Of a stretch of DNA of 64,000 nt, positions 31,627-39,925 are shown one piece after another. The notes below the pieces were generated by a model, which was not told the DNA's origin, did no database searches, and saw only the letters and a list, made by a program, of their open reading frames with translations. How positions within the stretch are numbered: position 1 is the first letter of the stretch; the number at the start of each line of letters is the position of its first letter. The position numbers were made by a program, and so were the translations under genes. This DNA is from Oscillospiraceae bacterium (GTDB lineage Bacteria; Bacillota; Clostridia; Oscillospirales; Acutalibacteraceae), in contig SVOS01000003.1 in the NCBI GenBank assembly GCA_015066245.1, forward strand, positions 1 through 64,000, written 5' to 3'.

Positions 31627-32282
31627 GTCGTTTTTGGCAGAGTAATCGCAAAAGTAAGGCACATAATTTCTTTTGCACCTGCTTTTTCGAGAATGGATGC
31701 ACATTCGGTCAATGTAAATCCCGTTGTTATGATATCATCCACAAGTAGTATCCTTTTGCCCTCTACAAGATTTTTGTCAATACACCTGTATACACCTTTT
31801 ACATTTTTCTCACGTTTATCGCCTGTCAGGGAGTGTTGGGGCTTGTTCTTTCTGCTTTTGTTAAGAAGCTCCGTGTAACTGACGTTGATAAACCTCGATA
31901 AATCTCTTGCCAAAAGCTCGCTCTGATTAAATCCACGTTCCTTCAGGTTGTCTTTGTGAAGAGGAACGCTGGAAATCAAATCATAATCTTCAAAAATGAC
32001 TTCACCGAAAAACTTAAGATACATATATTTTGCAAGCTGATACGAAAACTGCTTTCTTTTGCCAAACTTCAGCCGCAAAATTGCATCTTTATATTGGTCT
32101 TTGTAGGGCAGAGCAGAAGCAACAGAGAAGATTCCTCCTATCTGCTTGTGAAAAATCTCTTTTGGCATATCTTTTATGCATTCGTCGCAAGCAATTTCGC
32201 AGGGCAAGACTAATTCTGAGCAATAGGGACATCTCTCAGGAAAGAAAACACTGGCGATTTTTCTTTTTGTTTCAACTTTCAT
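31623..32282 (-). CDS. comF: ComF-family phosphoribosyltransferase-like protein
   Basis: The 219-residue protein has the N-terminal zinc motif CPYCSELVLPC with ACDEC, and a C-terminal PRPP-binding motif KRILLVDDIITTGFTL typical of the phosphoribosyltransferase fold. The middle conserved segment is VPLHKDNLKERGFNQSELLA. ComF takes part in DNA uptake during competence in B. subtilis; in Clostridia it is widely kept and its role is less certain. It begins one base after recD2 ends, so the two DNA-handling genes are coupled. Confidence 0.9.
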   Translation of the reverse strand: MKVETKRKIASVFFPERCPYCSELVLPCEIACDECIKDMPKEIFHKQIGGIFSVASALPYKDQYKDAILRLKFGKRKQFSYQLAKYMYLKFFGEVIFEDYDLISSVPLHKDNLKERGFNQSELLARDLSRFINVSYTELLNKSRKNKPQHSLTGDKREKNVKGVYRCIDKNLVEGKRILLVDDIITTGFTLTECASILEKAGAKEIMCLTFAITLPKTT

Positions 32283-32283
32283 A

Positions 32284-34485
32284 TCAGTCTCTCTTTAAAA
32301 ATTCTGACAGTCCGCTATATCTCAGTGTGCGGATGTTGTTGTTTACCATGTGGTGCACAGTTTCTTTGTTGCCTACGATGATAAGCATTTTTTTAGCTCT
32401 TGTTACTGCGGTATAAAGCAGATTGCGGTAAAAAAGATACTGTGAGTTTTTAATAAGAGGTATTATTACAAAGTCAAACTCGTTACCCTGACTTTTGTGA
32501 ACAGTGCAGGCATAGCTCAGCTCAAGATCAATTGCACAGTCAGCATCGTAATTTGCGTATCTGTCATCAAACTTGATTCGCATCATACGCTGAGCTTTGT
32601 TGACAGATTCGATGATTCCTATATCTCCGTTAAATATTCCCTCACCGCATTCGCCTGAGTATTTAGTCCACAGAATGTCATAGTTGTTTTTTACCTGCAT
32701 AACCTTGTCGCCAACTCTGTAGACAGTGTTGTTAAAGGTGATTTCGTCTTTTTCTTCGTTCTTGGGGTTGAGGACTTCCTGCAAAGCACGGTTAAGCTCG
32801 TTGGTGCCAAGGATTCCTTTTTTGCCGGGAGTAAGAATCTGAATATCGTTAATAGGGGAGATACCGTAAGTTTTTGGGAGACGCGTTTCGCAAAGTCCGA
32901 GGATAGTGTCTCTTGCAGCACTCATATTGTTATTCTCCAGAAAGAAAAAGTCAGAATCTCTGCGCGTCAGCTCAGGCATTTCGCCCTTTACAATGTGATG
33001 TGCGTTGGTAACTATGAGACTTTGCTCGGATTGTCTGAAAATACGGTCAAGCCCCACAACGGGTATAGCTCCCGATGCAATAAGCTCAGCCAGCACATTG
33101 CCTGCTCCCACAGACGGCAGCTGGTCGCTGTCGCCAACAAGAATAAGCCTGCATGCCATTGGCAAAGCCCTGAGTACCGACTCAAACAACTCATCATCTA
33201 CCATAGAAAGCTCGTCAAGTACAAGAGCATCGCAGTCCAGTGTGTGTTGCTCGTTTTTCTTGAACTCAGGTTTGTCATTTTTGTCCCACTGAACTTCCAG
33301 AAGTCTGTGAATTGTTTTTGCTTCACTTCCTGTAAGCTCGCTCATTCTCTGAGCGGCTCTGCCTGTTGGAGCTGCCAGAAGCACCTTCTGTCCGTTGCTT
33401 TTTAAAACATCAATAATGGCGTTTAGGGTGGTTGTTTTGCCTGTGCCCGGGCCACCCGTCAACACAAGAAGTCCTTTTTGCAAAGCACTTTCAATAGCTT
33501 CTTTCTGTTTGTCTGCATATTTGATGTTATGCCTTGATTCTATTATTTCTATCTGTTCTTTTGCATCTCTGAAAGCAGGTGCAGGAAATCTCAGCATCAT
33601 TTTAAGCCTTGCCGATATATATTGCTCGCTTTCGTAATACTGTGGCAAAAAGATAAAGCTTCTGTCACGAAGTACATCCTTAATCAGATTCTGCTCATCC
33701 AAAAGCTCGTTGAGCACAGCCTGTGCTTTCTCCTCGTCAACTGAGAGAAAGTCTGCCGCGGTTTTGACCAGCTTATCCTCCGGCAGACAGGTATGACCGT
33801 TTAAGGTGTTGTGCCTAAGTATATGGGTAAGTCCTGCGCGGATTCGGATGGAGCTATCCTGCAAAATATCCTTTTTCTGAGCGATAAGGTCTGCAGTCTC
33901 AAAGGAAATTCCCGTATCGCTCATGCAAAGGGTAAAGGGGTTTTCTTCGATAATATTCATGGCTTCGTTGCCAAATTCTCTGTATACCGCAACTGCTTCT
34001 ATAGGATTAACTCCGAAAGAGCCCAGATACGCCATCAGATCGCGGATGTTAACAGCACGATTCAGCTGGTCAGCAAATGTCTTGGCCTTTTCAAGTGAAA
34101 TTCCTCTGATGGATGCAATGCGTTCAGGTTCATTCTTCATAACCTCAAGGGTGTTTTCACCGAAAGCTTTGATTAGCCTTGCGGCAGTAGCGGCACCAAT
34201 GCCTTTAACTGCACCTGCGGACAGATATTTAAGTATACCGAGGGACGTTGTCGGCATTATGCTTTCAAAAGCAGAAACAGAAAACTGTTCGCCATAACTT
34301 GAGTGAGAGGTAAACCTTCCGATAAGGTGCAATTGCTCTCCTTCGCATACCATCGGCATAGTACCAACTGCGGTGATTTCGCCGCTTTCGGTTTCAGCCT
34401 CGATAACCGTATATCCGTTTTCTTCGTTTCTGTAAATAATGTGCTCAACCGTACAGTCAAGCTCATATAATTTGTCGTCTATCAT
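32284..34485 (-). CDS. recD2: RecD2-type 5'-3' DNA helicase
   Basis: A 733-residue SF1B helicase. The N-terminal part has an OB-like segment and helix-hairpin-helix repeats (AGAVKGIGAATAARLIKAFG and SIRGISLEKAKTFA), which define RecD2 as opposed to RecBCD RecD. Walker A GGPGTGKTT lies at about residue 340, motif II in DALVLDELSMVDD, and the C-terminal motif in YACTVHKSQGNEFD. It unwinds DNA in repair and replication-stress tolerance independently of RecBC. It starts the recD2-comF operon. Confidence 0.94.
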   Translation of the reverse strand: MIDDKLYELDCTVEHIIYRNEENGYTVIEAETESGEITAVGTMPMVCEGEQLHLIGRFTSHSSYGEQFSVSAFESIMPTTSLGILKYLSAGAVKGIGAATAARLIKAFGENTLEVMKNEPERIASIRGISLEKAKTFADQLNRAVNIRDLMAYLGSFGVNPIEAVAVYREFGNEAMNIIEENPFTLCMSDTGISFETADLIAQKKDILQDSSIRIRAGLTHILRHNTLNGHTCLPEDKLVKTAADFLSVDEEKAQAVLNELLDEQNLIKDVLRDRSFIFLPQYYESEQYISARLKMMLRFPAPAFRDAKEQIEIIESRHNIKYADKQKEAIESALQKGLLVLTGGPGTGKTTTLNAIIDVLKSNGQKVLLAAPTGRAAQRMSELTGSEAKTIHRLLEVQWDKNDKPEFKKNEQHTLDCDALVLDELSMVDDELFESVLRALPMACRLILVGDSDQLPSVGAGNVLAELIASGAIPVVGLDRIFRQSEQSLIVTNAHHIVKGEMPELTRRDSDFFFLENNNMSAARDTILGLCETRLPKTYGISPINDIQILTPGKKGILGTNELNRALQEVLNPKNEEKDEITFNNTVYRVGDKVMQVKNNYDILWTKYSGECGEGIFNGDIGIIESVNKAQRMMRIKFDDRYANYDADCAIDLELSYACTVHKSQGNEFDFVIIPLIKNSQYLFYRNLLYTAVTRAKKMLIIVGNKETVHHMVNNNIRTLRYSGLSEFLKRD

Positions 34486-34525
34486 TATAATTCCTCATAA
34501 GAAAATTCTGGATGTATATAATATT

Positions 34526-34554
34526 ATTATACTATGTTTTGGATTTTATCTCAA
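34526..34554 (-). promoter_or_regulatory. Promoter of recD2-comF
   Basis: On the minus strand TTGAGA (34549-34554) and TATAAT (34526-34531) with a 17-base spacer. Confidence 0.7.
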
Positions 34555-34571
34555 TATAAAAGAAGATTAAT

Positions 34572-34910
34572 TTACACTAAATTCCATAATTTGTCATCCG
34601 TTCGAAGGTTAAGTGTTTCTACGATTTCATAATCATTCTGAAGTCTTCTGCAAATATCAACCGTCTCTTTTTCGCTGTTACTCTTTAAGAGAATGTATAT
34701 TTTCTTATACTTTAAATTTTTCTTCCATACTGAATCCGAAACCCTGGATTTTACAGTGTATTCTATATCCTTGATGTCATCAGCTTTTATTAGTAATACA
34801 GAATCCGTGGCTTTGTTTTTCATAAATAAGCTGACTATTATTCTTATTAATTCAACAAATCCCAGAATGCTTAATACAGTAATTATTAGTCCTGAAATAA
34901 AGTTAAGCAT
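34572..34910 (-). CDS. Small single-span membrane protein of unknown function
   Basis: The 112-residue product has one N-terminal membrane helix (residues about 4-30, FISGLIITVLSILGFVELIRIIVSLF), then a cytoplasmic alpha/beta domain with many Lys, Asp and Val. GAGGTGA precedes the ATG at 34910. It is divergent from the DUF1540 gene and ends about 90 bases before recD2, which has its own promoter. No family recognised. Confidence 0.65.
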   Translation of the reverse strand: MLNFISGLIITVLSILGFVELIRIIVSLFMKNKATDSVLLIKADDIKDIEYTVKSRVSDSVWKKNLKYKKIYILLKSNSEKETVDICRRLQNDYEIVETLNLRTDDKLWNLV

Positions 34911-35021
34911 AATTTCACCTCAATATATAATATCTGAGAAAAAATATGTTGTGAGAATAATCAGCACTGTGTTGTCAATAATAATCTCAGGCGAAAGCCA
35001 AATATAAACGAGGTGACAAAA

Positions 35022-35207
35022 ATGGATAACTCAAAAACACCTAACAGATGTATTCAGTGCTCAGTTTTTTCTTGCAAGAATAACAACAACGAGCAGGGCT
35101 ACTGTGTACTTGATAAGATCGTAGTAGGTACCCACGAACCCAATCCTACTGACAAACAGTGTGCAGACTGCAGAAGTTTTGTAAAGAAAAACTGCTGCAA
35201 CGGCTAA
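35022..35207 (+). CDS. DUF1540 small cysteine-rich protein
   Basis: The start is ATG 35022 behind CGAGGTGAC, giving 61 residues; the track start three codons earlier overlaps the ribosome site. The cysteines follow the DUF1540 pattern: CIQCSVFSCKNN, GYC, then CADCRSF, ending NCC. Such proteins are common in spore-forming Clostridia, probably bind zinc, and have no assigned function. The gene is monocistronic with a strong hairpin behind it. Confidence 0.85.
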   Translation: MDNSKTPNRCIQCSVFSCKNNNNEQGYCVLDKIVVGTHEPNPTDKQCADCRSFVKKNCCNG

Positions 35208-35222
35208 TCTTTTTCTCAAGAG

Positions 35223-35262
35223 ACAACCTTCCTTTATTCGTAAAGGGAGGTTGTTTTCTTTT
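35223..35262 (+). terminator. Terminator after the DUF1540 gene
   Basis: ACAACCTTCCTTTA and TAAAGGGAGGTTGT pair over 14 bp (one G-T) around a TTCG tetraloop, followed by TTCTTTTT. Confidence 0.9.
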
Positions 35263-35340
35263 TGCTCTTAATATGGTGTCAAATATAAAAGCAAGGCATA
35301 AAATACCAGTGACAAGACAATAGGTTAAGTGGTGGATTAT

Positions 35341-36210
35341 ATGAGTTTTGATTGTAAAACATTTGCAATAATAGGCGGAGACAAACGCCAGCTTTACTGT
35401 GCCCGACAAATTGCTGATGACGGATATGAGGTTATCCTCGGAGGCTTTGACAAGGTGCTTTCTATGAGAGGAGTTTCCGTTTTGTCCGAAATTGAAGCCA
35501 TAGAGAAATCAGATGCAGTAATCCTGCCTTTGCCGTGCGTAGACAAAGACGGATATATTCCATCGGCTTTTTCCGACAAAAAAATAAGTATAAAAGAGCT
35601 TGAACCCTATTTATGTACAAAACGGATTTTCTGTGGTATGAAGGATAAGCTCTTAAGCTTTACAAAATTGCTTAATCCCTTGATGATAAACGACTATTAT
35701 GAGCGTGAGGATTTTGTGCTTGCAAATGCCTACGTTACCGCAGAAGGTGCCATCAGCATAGCTATGGAAAAATTTGAAGGAACTCTCAATGGCGCAAAAA
35801 TACTTGTCTGCGGATTTGGCAGAATAGGCAAAGCCCTGGTAACTTTGCTTAAAGGGTTTAACCCTGACCTTACAGTAAGTGCCAGAAAGCCTCAGGACCT
35901 GACCGCTATCCGTATTGCAGGTGCAAAAGCTGTTCACACCCGAGAGCTGCTGACTCTTGATAAATTTGATATAATTTTCAGCACAGTGCCGTCAATGATT
36001 TTTGAGTGTGATCTTATGGCAAAAATCGCCACTGATGCCTTGCTTATTGATCTTGCCTCTGCAAAAGGAAGTGTGGATTATGAAGCTGCAAAAAGACTTG
36101 GCATAGATGCAATCCACGCTTTGTCTCTGCCGGGCAAGTCAGCTCCAAAGACTGCAGGAAAAATTATAAAAGATACTGTATATACAATTCTTGAGGAGGA
36201 ACACAGGTGA
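35341..36210 (+). CDS. dpaA: Dipicolinate synthase subunit A
   Basis: The start ATG 35341 follows GTGGTGG; the track start four codons earlier has no site. The 289-residue protein has an N-terminal segment FAIIGGDKRQLYCARQIADDGYEV and a Rossmann motif VCGFGRIGKALVTLLKG, matching DpaA (SpoVFA). With DpaB it turns dihydrodipicolinate into dipicolinic acid, the calcium chelator of the spore core, in the mother cell. Its presence argues for a spore-forming lineage. It overlaps dpaB by 4 bases. Confidence 0.92.
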   Translation: MSFDCKTFAIIGGDKRQLYCARQIADDGYEVILGGFDKVLSMRGVSVLSEIEAIEKSDAVILPLPCVDKDGYIPSAFSDKKISIKELEPYLCTKRIFCGMKDKLLSFTKLLNPLMINDYYEREDFVLANAYVTAEGAISIAMEKFEGTLNGAKILVCGFGRIGKALVTLLKGFNPDLTVSARKPQDLTAIRIAGAKAVHTRELLTLDKFDIIFSTVPSMIFECDLMAKIATDALLIDLASAKGSVDYEAAKRLGIDAIHALSLPGKSAPKTAGKIIKDTVYTILEEEHR

Positions 36211-36779
36211 AAGGTAAAACCGTCGGTTTTGCAATGTGCGGTTCGTTCTGTACCTTCAAAAAGGCAATAGAGCAAATGGAGATACTGAGAGATACAGGCT
36301 TTGACATCCTTCCCATAATGTCCTTTAACGCATACAATACCGACACTCGATTCGGAAAATCCGCCGAGATTATCTCGAGGATAGAAGTAATATCACAAAA
36401 TCACGTTATCCACACCATAGAGGACGCTGAGCCCATAGGCCCCAAAAAGCTTTGTGATGTACTGCTTGTGGCACCTTGCACCGGCAATACACTTGGAAAG
36501 CTTTCGCTGGGAATTACAGACACACCTGTAACAATGGCAGTGAAATCTCATCTGAGAATCAATCGTCCCGTGGTGCTCAGCATAGCCACCAACGACGGCT
36601 TGGGTGCATCAGCAGCTAACATCGGCAATCTTATGAACACCAAGAATATTTATTTTGTTCCTTTTTCTCAGGATGACCCCGAGAAAAAACCTAAATCCCT
36701 GGTGTCTCATTTTGAGCTTGTTTATGAAGCTGTACTCAACGCCCTTGAAGGCCGCCAGCTTCAGCCCGTATTACGCTGA
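36207..36779 (+). CDS. dpaB: Dipicolinate synthase subunit B
   Basis: The 190-residue flavoprotein-like subunit starts at GTG 36207 in a GTGA overlap with dpaA, behind GAGGAACACAG. It begins GKTVGFAMCGSFCTFKKAIEQM, and VLLVAPCTGNTLGKLSLGITDTPVTMAVKSHLR is the phosphate/flavin-binding region typical of SpoVFB. It completes the dipicolinate synthase pair. In sporulators such genes are normally driven by mother-cell sigma factors, but I could not confirm a SigK-type promoter upstream. Confidence 0.92.
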   Translation: MKGKTVGFAMCGSFCTFKKAIEQMEILRDTGFDILPIMSFNAYNTDTRFGKSAEIISRIEVISQNHVIHTIEDAEPIGPKKLCDVLLVAPCTGNTLGKLSLGITDTPVTMAVKSHLRINRPVVLSIATNDGLGASAANIGNLMNTKNIYFVPFSQDDPEKKPKSLVSHFELVYEAVLNALEGRQLQPVLR

Positions 36780-36781
36780 AC

Positions 36782-36809
36782 AAAAGCCGACATAACTGTC
36801 GGCTTTTTC
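36782..36809 (+). terminator. Terminator of dpaAB
   Basis: AAAAGCCGACA (36782-36792) and TGTCGGCTTTT (36797-36807) form a perfect 11-bp stem followed by T. Confidence 0.9.
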
Positions 36810-36810
36810 C

Positions 36811-36839
36811 TTGCACAAAATCATTTGTTGTGGTATAAT
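36811..36839 (+). promoter_or_regulatory. Promoter of the zinc-ribbon/ispDF unit
   Basis: TTGCAC (36811-36816) and TATAAT (36834-36839) with a 17-base spacer, starting immediately after the dpaAB terminator. Confidence 0.65.
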
Positions 36840-36870
36840 ATTTTTATATTTGATATATGAGAGGTTTACT

Positions 36871-37407
36871 ATGAAATATTGTACCCATTGTTATACACTG
36901 ACTAACGAAAGCGATACCTGTGCCTGCGGTGGCAAGGCTGAAGAATGTAAAGCCCAGACCGGTGTGAAGATTGCATCGGTTAAGGGTAGCCTTAAGCCTA
37001 TTGTGGAGCCTGCCCTCAAGGACAAGGGTATTCCTTGCGAATTCTATAATCCCGAAAAAGACGTATACACCCAGCTTAATGCCAAAATCAGCAGCGAAAC
37101 CGAGTTCTTTCTTCTGGTGCCTTTTGAGTTTTACAGCGAAGCCTTTGATATCTGTGTTGGTTTGGGCATTGTAGAGCCTGATGAAAAGATTGAGGTAGAA
37201 GAATCTACCCAGACCACAGACGATAAGGACTATGACCAGCGTTTCGAGGAAGCAACCGGCACAAAGCGTAAATCCTTTACGGTGCTTTGGATAATTCTCT
37301 TTATCGTTGTGGGTTGTCTGGTTATCTGGGGCATTGATTTGATTGCTGCACTTATCAAAACCTCAATGGGAGTACCTGTTATATCTAAATTTATAAACTT
37401 TTTATAA
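36871..37407 (+). CDS. Zinc-ribbon membrane protein upstream of ispD
   Basis: The start is ATG 36871 behind GAGAGG, giving 178 residues; the longer track ORF spans the promoter. The N-terminus YCTHCYTLTNESDTCACGG is a zinc ribbon. The middle (about 28-110) is a small alpha/beta domain reminiscent of DUF2007-type folds, followed by an acidic linker and one strong C-terminal membrane helix (FTVLWIILFIVVGCLVIWGIDLIAALI). The soluble part is probably cytoplasmic. It is 15 bases before ispD, suggesting one operon. Function unknown. Confidence 0.7.
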   Translation: MKYCTHCYTLTNESDTCACGGKAEECKAQTGVKIASVKGSLKPIVEPALKDKGIPCEFYNPEKDVYTQLNAKISSETEFFLLVPFEFYSEAFDICVGLGIVEPDEKIEVEESTQTTDDKDYDQRFEEATGTKRKSFTVLWIILFIVVGCLVIWGIDLIAALIKTSMGVPVISKFINFL

Positions 37408-37422
37408 TTTCGGGGGATTAGT

Positions 37423-38127
37423 ATGAGTGAAAAGCCTTTTGTAACTGCGGTGATTGTTGCTGCAGGTAATTCTACCAGGATGTCCTGCTATGTCAGCAAA
37501 CAACTTATTCCTCTCTTGGGAAAGCCTGCTATATATTATACCCTCAAGGCTTTTGAAGAGGCTTCCATTGTAGATGAAGTTATAATCGTCTGCCGAAAAG
37601 TTGACACAGATGAGCTCAAAGAAATTGTATCCGAATATAAATTTGAAAAGGTGAAAGCTTTTACACCAGGCGGCAGCGAGCGTAGCGACAGTGTACGCAA
37701 CGGAATTGCCTGTGCAGATGAAAAAGCTACTCATTTTGCAATTCATGACGGAGCACGGGTTCTTATTACTGCTCACGACATAAATAAAGTTATTTCTGAG
37801 GCACTTGTGTCAGGTGCGGCTACTTTAGGCTCTCCTGTTACCGATACTGTCAAAATCGTGGACAAGAGCGGCACTATTGTGTCAACTCCTGACAGAGCTT
37901 CTCTTATGGCTGTTCAGACTCCTCAGGTCTTTGAACGCAATATATACCTTAAAGCACTTGAAAATTCTCAGGGTAAAGGCTTTACCGATGATTGTGCAAT
38001 GGTTGAAGAAATCGGTGTTTACCCAAAGATTATTATGGGAGACCACCCAAATCTGAAGCTTACTACTCAGACAGATATTCCTATGGCAGAGACTATCCTT
38101 AAGAAAAGACAGGAGCATGAAATATGA
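37423..38127 (+). CDS. ispD: 2-C-methyl-D-erythritol 4-phosphate cytidylyltransferase
   Basis: The 234-residue IspD activates methylerythritol phosphate with CTP in the non-mevalonate isoprenoid pathway. It shows the nucleotide-binding IVAAGNSTRM with a K in SKQLIPLLGKPAIYYTL, then GGSERSDSVRNG, HDGARVLI, and QTPQVFE. The glycine-rich loop has NST where GxG is usual. GGGGGATTAGT precedes the ATG. It overlaps ispF by 4 bases, the common pairing of these two non-consecutive pathway enzymes. Confidence 0.95.
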   Translation: MSEKPFVTAVIVAAGNSTRMSCYVSKQLIPLLGKPAIYYTLKAFEEASIVDEVIIVCRKVDTDELKEIVSEYKFEKVKAFTPGGSERSDSVRNGIACADEKATHFAIHDGARVLITAHDINKVISEALVSGAATLGSPVTDTVKIVDKSGTIVSTPDRASLMAVQTPQVFERNIYLKALENSQGKGFTDDCAMVEEIGVYPKIIMGDHPNLKLTTQTDIPMAETILKKRQEHEI

Positions 38128-38597
38128 GAATCGGACACGGATATGATGTTCACCGCCTCAAAGAAGGCAGACGTCTGATTTTAGGCGGAGTTGAAATTGA
38201 ATATGTTATGGGGCTTGATGGCCATTCCGATGCTGATGTTTTGTGCCATGCCATAACAGATGCCATTTTAGGTGCGGCAAAAATGGGGGACATAGGACTT
38301 CTTTTTCCTGACACGGATATGTCATTTAAAGACGCAGATAGTGTTGAGCTTCTCCGCACTGCCGTCAGAGCAGTGGCAGATAAAGGCTACAAAGTCGGCA
38401 ATATCGATGCCACAATTATCGCACAGAAACCTAAGCTCAGACCATATATCGACAAAATGTGTGAGAATATTGCAGGTGCCTGCGATACGTCAGTTGACAA
38501 TGTCAACATAAAAGCCACCACCGAAGAAGGACTCGGCTTTTCGGGCGAGGGTCTGGGTATGGCGGCTCATGCGGTTTGTCTTTTAGAAAATAAATAA
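38124..38597 (+). CDS. ispF: 2-C-methyl-D-erythritol 2,4-cyclodiphosphate synthase
   Basis: The 157-residue enzyme has the zinc-binding DVHRL and GLDGHSDADVLCHAITDAILGAA segments, the LFPDTD loop and the C-terminal NIKATTEEGLGFSGEGLGMAAHAV. It forms the cyclic diphosphate from the CDP-activated intermediate. The ATGA overlap with ispD implies coupled translation. A hairpin that may act as its terminator overlaps the ribosome site of the following carboxypeptidase gene. Confidence 0.95.
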   Translation: MRIGHGYDVHRLKEGRRLILGGVEIEYVMGLDGHSDADVLCHAITDAILGAAKMGDIGLLFPDTDMSFKDADSVELLRTAVRAVADKGYKVGNIDATIIAQKPKLRPYIDKMCENIAGACDTSVDNVNIKATTEEGLGFSGEGLGMAAHAVCLLENK

Positions 38598-38611
38598 TAG
38601 AATAACCCAAG

Positions 38612-38652
38612 CACCTTTTTCATATTCATAGATATATGAAAGAGGTGTTTTT
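38612..38652 (+). terminator. Hairpin that doubles as ispDF terminator and covers the dacF ribosome site
   Basis: CACCTTTTTCATAT (38612-38625) pairs without gaps with ATATGAAAGAGGTG (38634-38647) around an 8-base loop, then TTTTT runs straight into ATG 38653. The 3' arm contains the GAGGTG ribosome site of the next gene. It could terminate transcription, hide the ribosome site, or both. Confidence 0.7.
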
Positions 38653-39798
38653 ATGTTTAAAAAGCGTATACTTAGTATTCTGGTTGCGATGCTGATGATT
38701 GTGCCTTTTGGAGCATTTCACACTTTTGCTCTGAGCGAAGAAGAAATCTCCGCACCTTCGGCAATTCTTATGGAGCCCGAAACAAAGAAAGTTCTTTTCG
38801 AGAAAAATGCTCACGAAATCCGTGCCTGTGCATCTATTACAAAAGTTATGACTCTGGTATTGGTATTTGAGGCTATTGAGGACGGCAAGCTTGACTATAC
38901 CGACATTATCACATCCTCAGAGCACGCCGCGTCTATGGGGGGGTCTGATATATGGCTTGAAAAAGGTGAGCAAATGACAGCAGATGATATGATAAAGGCT
39001 GTTGTCGTTGCTTCGGCAAATGATGCAGCCGTTGCTCTTGCAGAGGCAATTTGTGGTACAGAGGAAGAGTTTGTAGCAAAAATGAACGAAAAAGCCAAAG
39101 CTCTTGGCATGAATGATACCACATTCAAAAATTGTAATGGCCTGGACGAAGAAGGCCACCTGACATCAGCCTATGACGTTGCCATTATGTCATCAGAGCT
39201 GATTAGACATGAGAAAATCTTTGATTACAGTACCATCTGGATTGATTACCTCAGAGGTGGCGAAACCCAGATTGTAAATACCAATAAACTTCTTAAGTCT
39301 TATAAAGGAATAAAGGGCCTTAAAACAGGCACAACATCTCAGGCAGGAAGCTGTATGTCTGCAGTTGCAGAGCGGGATAATATGACTCTTGTGGCGGTTG
39401 TGTTGGGATGCGACACAGGCACCGGCCGTTTTTCTGACTCTGCAAAGCTTCTGGATTATGGTTTTGCCAATTACATGATAAAGGAGCTGACTCTGCCCGG
39501 CGGCAGCCTTGCTCCTCTGAAAGTCAAATCGGGAATGGAGACAACAGTTACCCTCAAAAGTAAGACATCAAGCAAAATCCTGCTCCCAAAAAGCGGTAAA
39601 ACTGAGATTGACTATAAAATAGAAATCCCCGAAGAAATAGAGGCTCCCGTCAAAGAAGGCGAGAAAATCGGCAGGGTACAGTTTTATTCGGATTCTGCCA
39701 CGTTGGATGAATTTGAAGTTTTTACGGGAGAAAATGTTGAAAAAATCACTTTCTTCTCAGCATTTAAGTTTTTGATAAGCAAACTATTTTCTTTTTAA
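38653..39798 (+). CDS. dacF: D-alanyl-D-alanine carboxypeptidase (DacF/PBP5-like)
   Basis: The 381-residue serine peptidase (S11) has a signal peptide ending FHTFA, then SITK (nucleophile Ser), SAN in VVASANDAAVALAE, and KTG in GLKTGTTSQAGSC. A beta-rich C-terminal domain follows, with a short hydrophobic tail FFSAFKFLISKLFSF that could be an amphipathic membrane anchor. It trims the terminal D-Ala of peptidoglycan stem peptides. B. subtilis DacF acts on spore cortex; the nearby dpaAB makes a spore role possible but not proven. A second S11 enzyme lies at 55972. Confidence 0.9.
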   Translation: MFKKRILSILVAMLMIVPFGAFHTFALSEEEISAPSAILMEPETKKVLFEKNAHEIRACASITKVMTLVLVFEAIEDGKLDYTDIITSSEHAASMGGSDIWLEKGEQMTADDMIKAVVVASANDAAVALAEAICGTEEEFVAKMNEKAKALGMNDTTFKNCNGLDEEGHLTSAYDVAIMSSELIRHEKIFDYSTIWIDYLRGGETQIVNTNKLLKSYKGIKGLKTGTTSQAGSCMSAVAERDNMTLVAVVLGCDTGTGRFSDSAKLLDYGFANYMIKELTLPGGSLAPLKVKSGMETTVTLKSKTSSKILLPKSGKTEIDYKIEIPEEIEAPVKEGEKIGRVQFYSDSATLDEFEVFTGENVEKITFFSAFKFLISKLFSF

Positions 39799-39839
39799 GA
39801 AAAATGAGCTAAAAATTTTACAAAATAACCAAATACACC

Positions 39840-39868
39840 TTGCATTACTCCACAAAATATAGTATAAT
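39840..39868 (+). promoter_or_regulatory. Promoter of pgi
   Basis: TTGCAT (39840-39845) and TATAAT (39863-39868) with a 17-base spacer. Confidence 0.7.
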
Positions 39869-39925
39869 ACCCTCAATAGACTATGGGTGATTGCACCCGA
39901 TACTTTTTCCAAGGGGGAGTTTACT

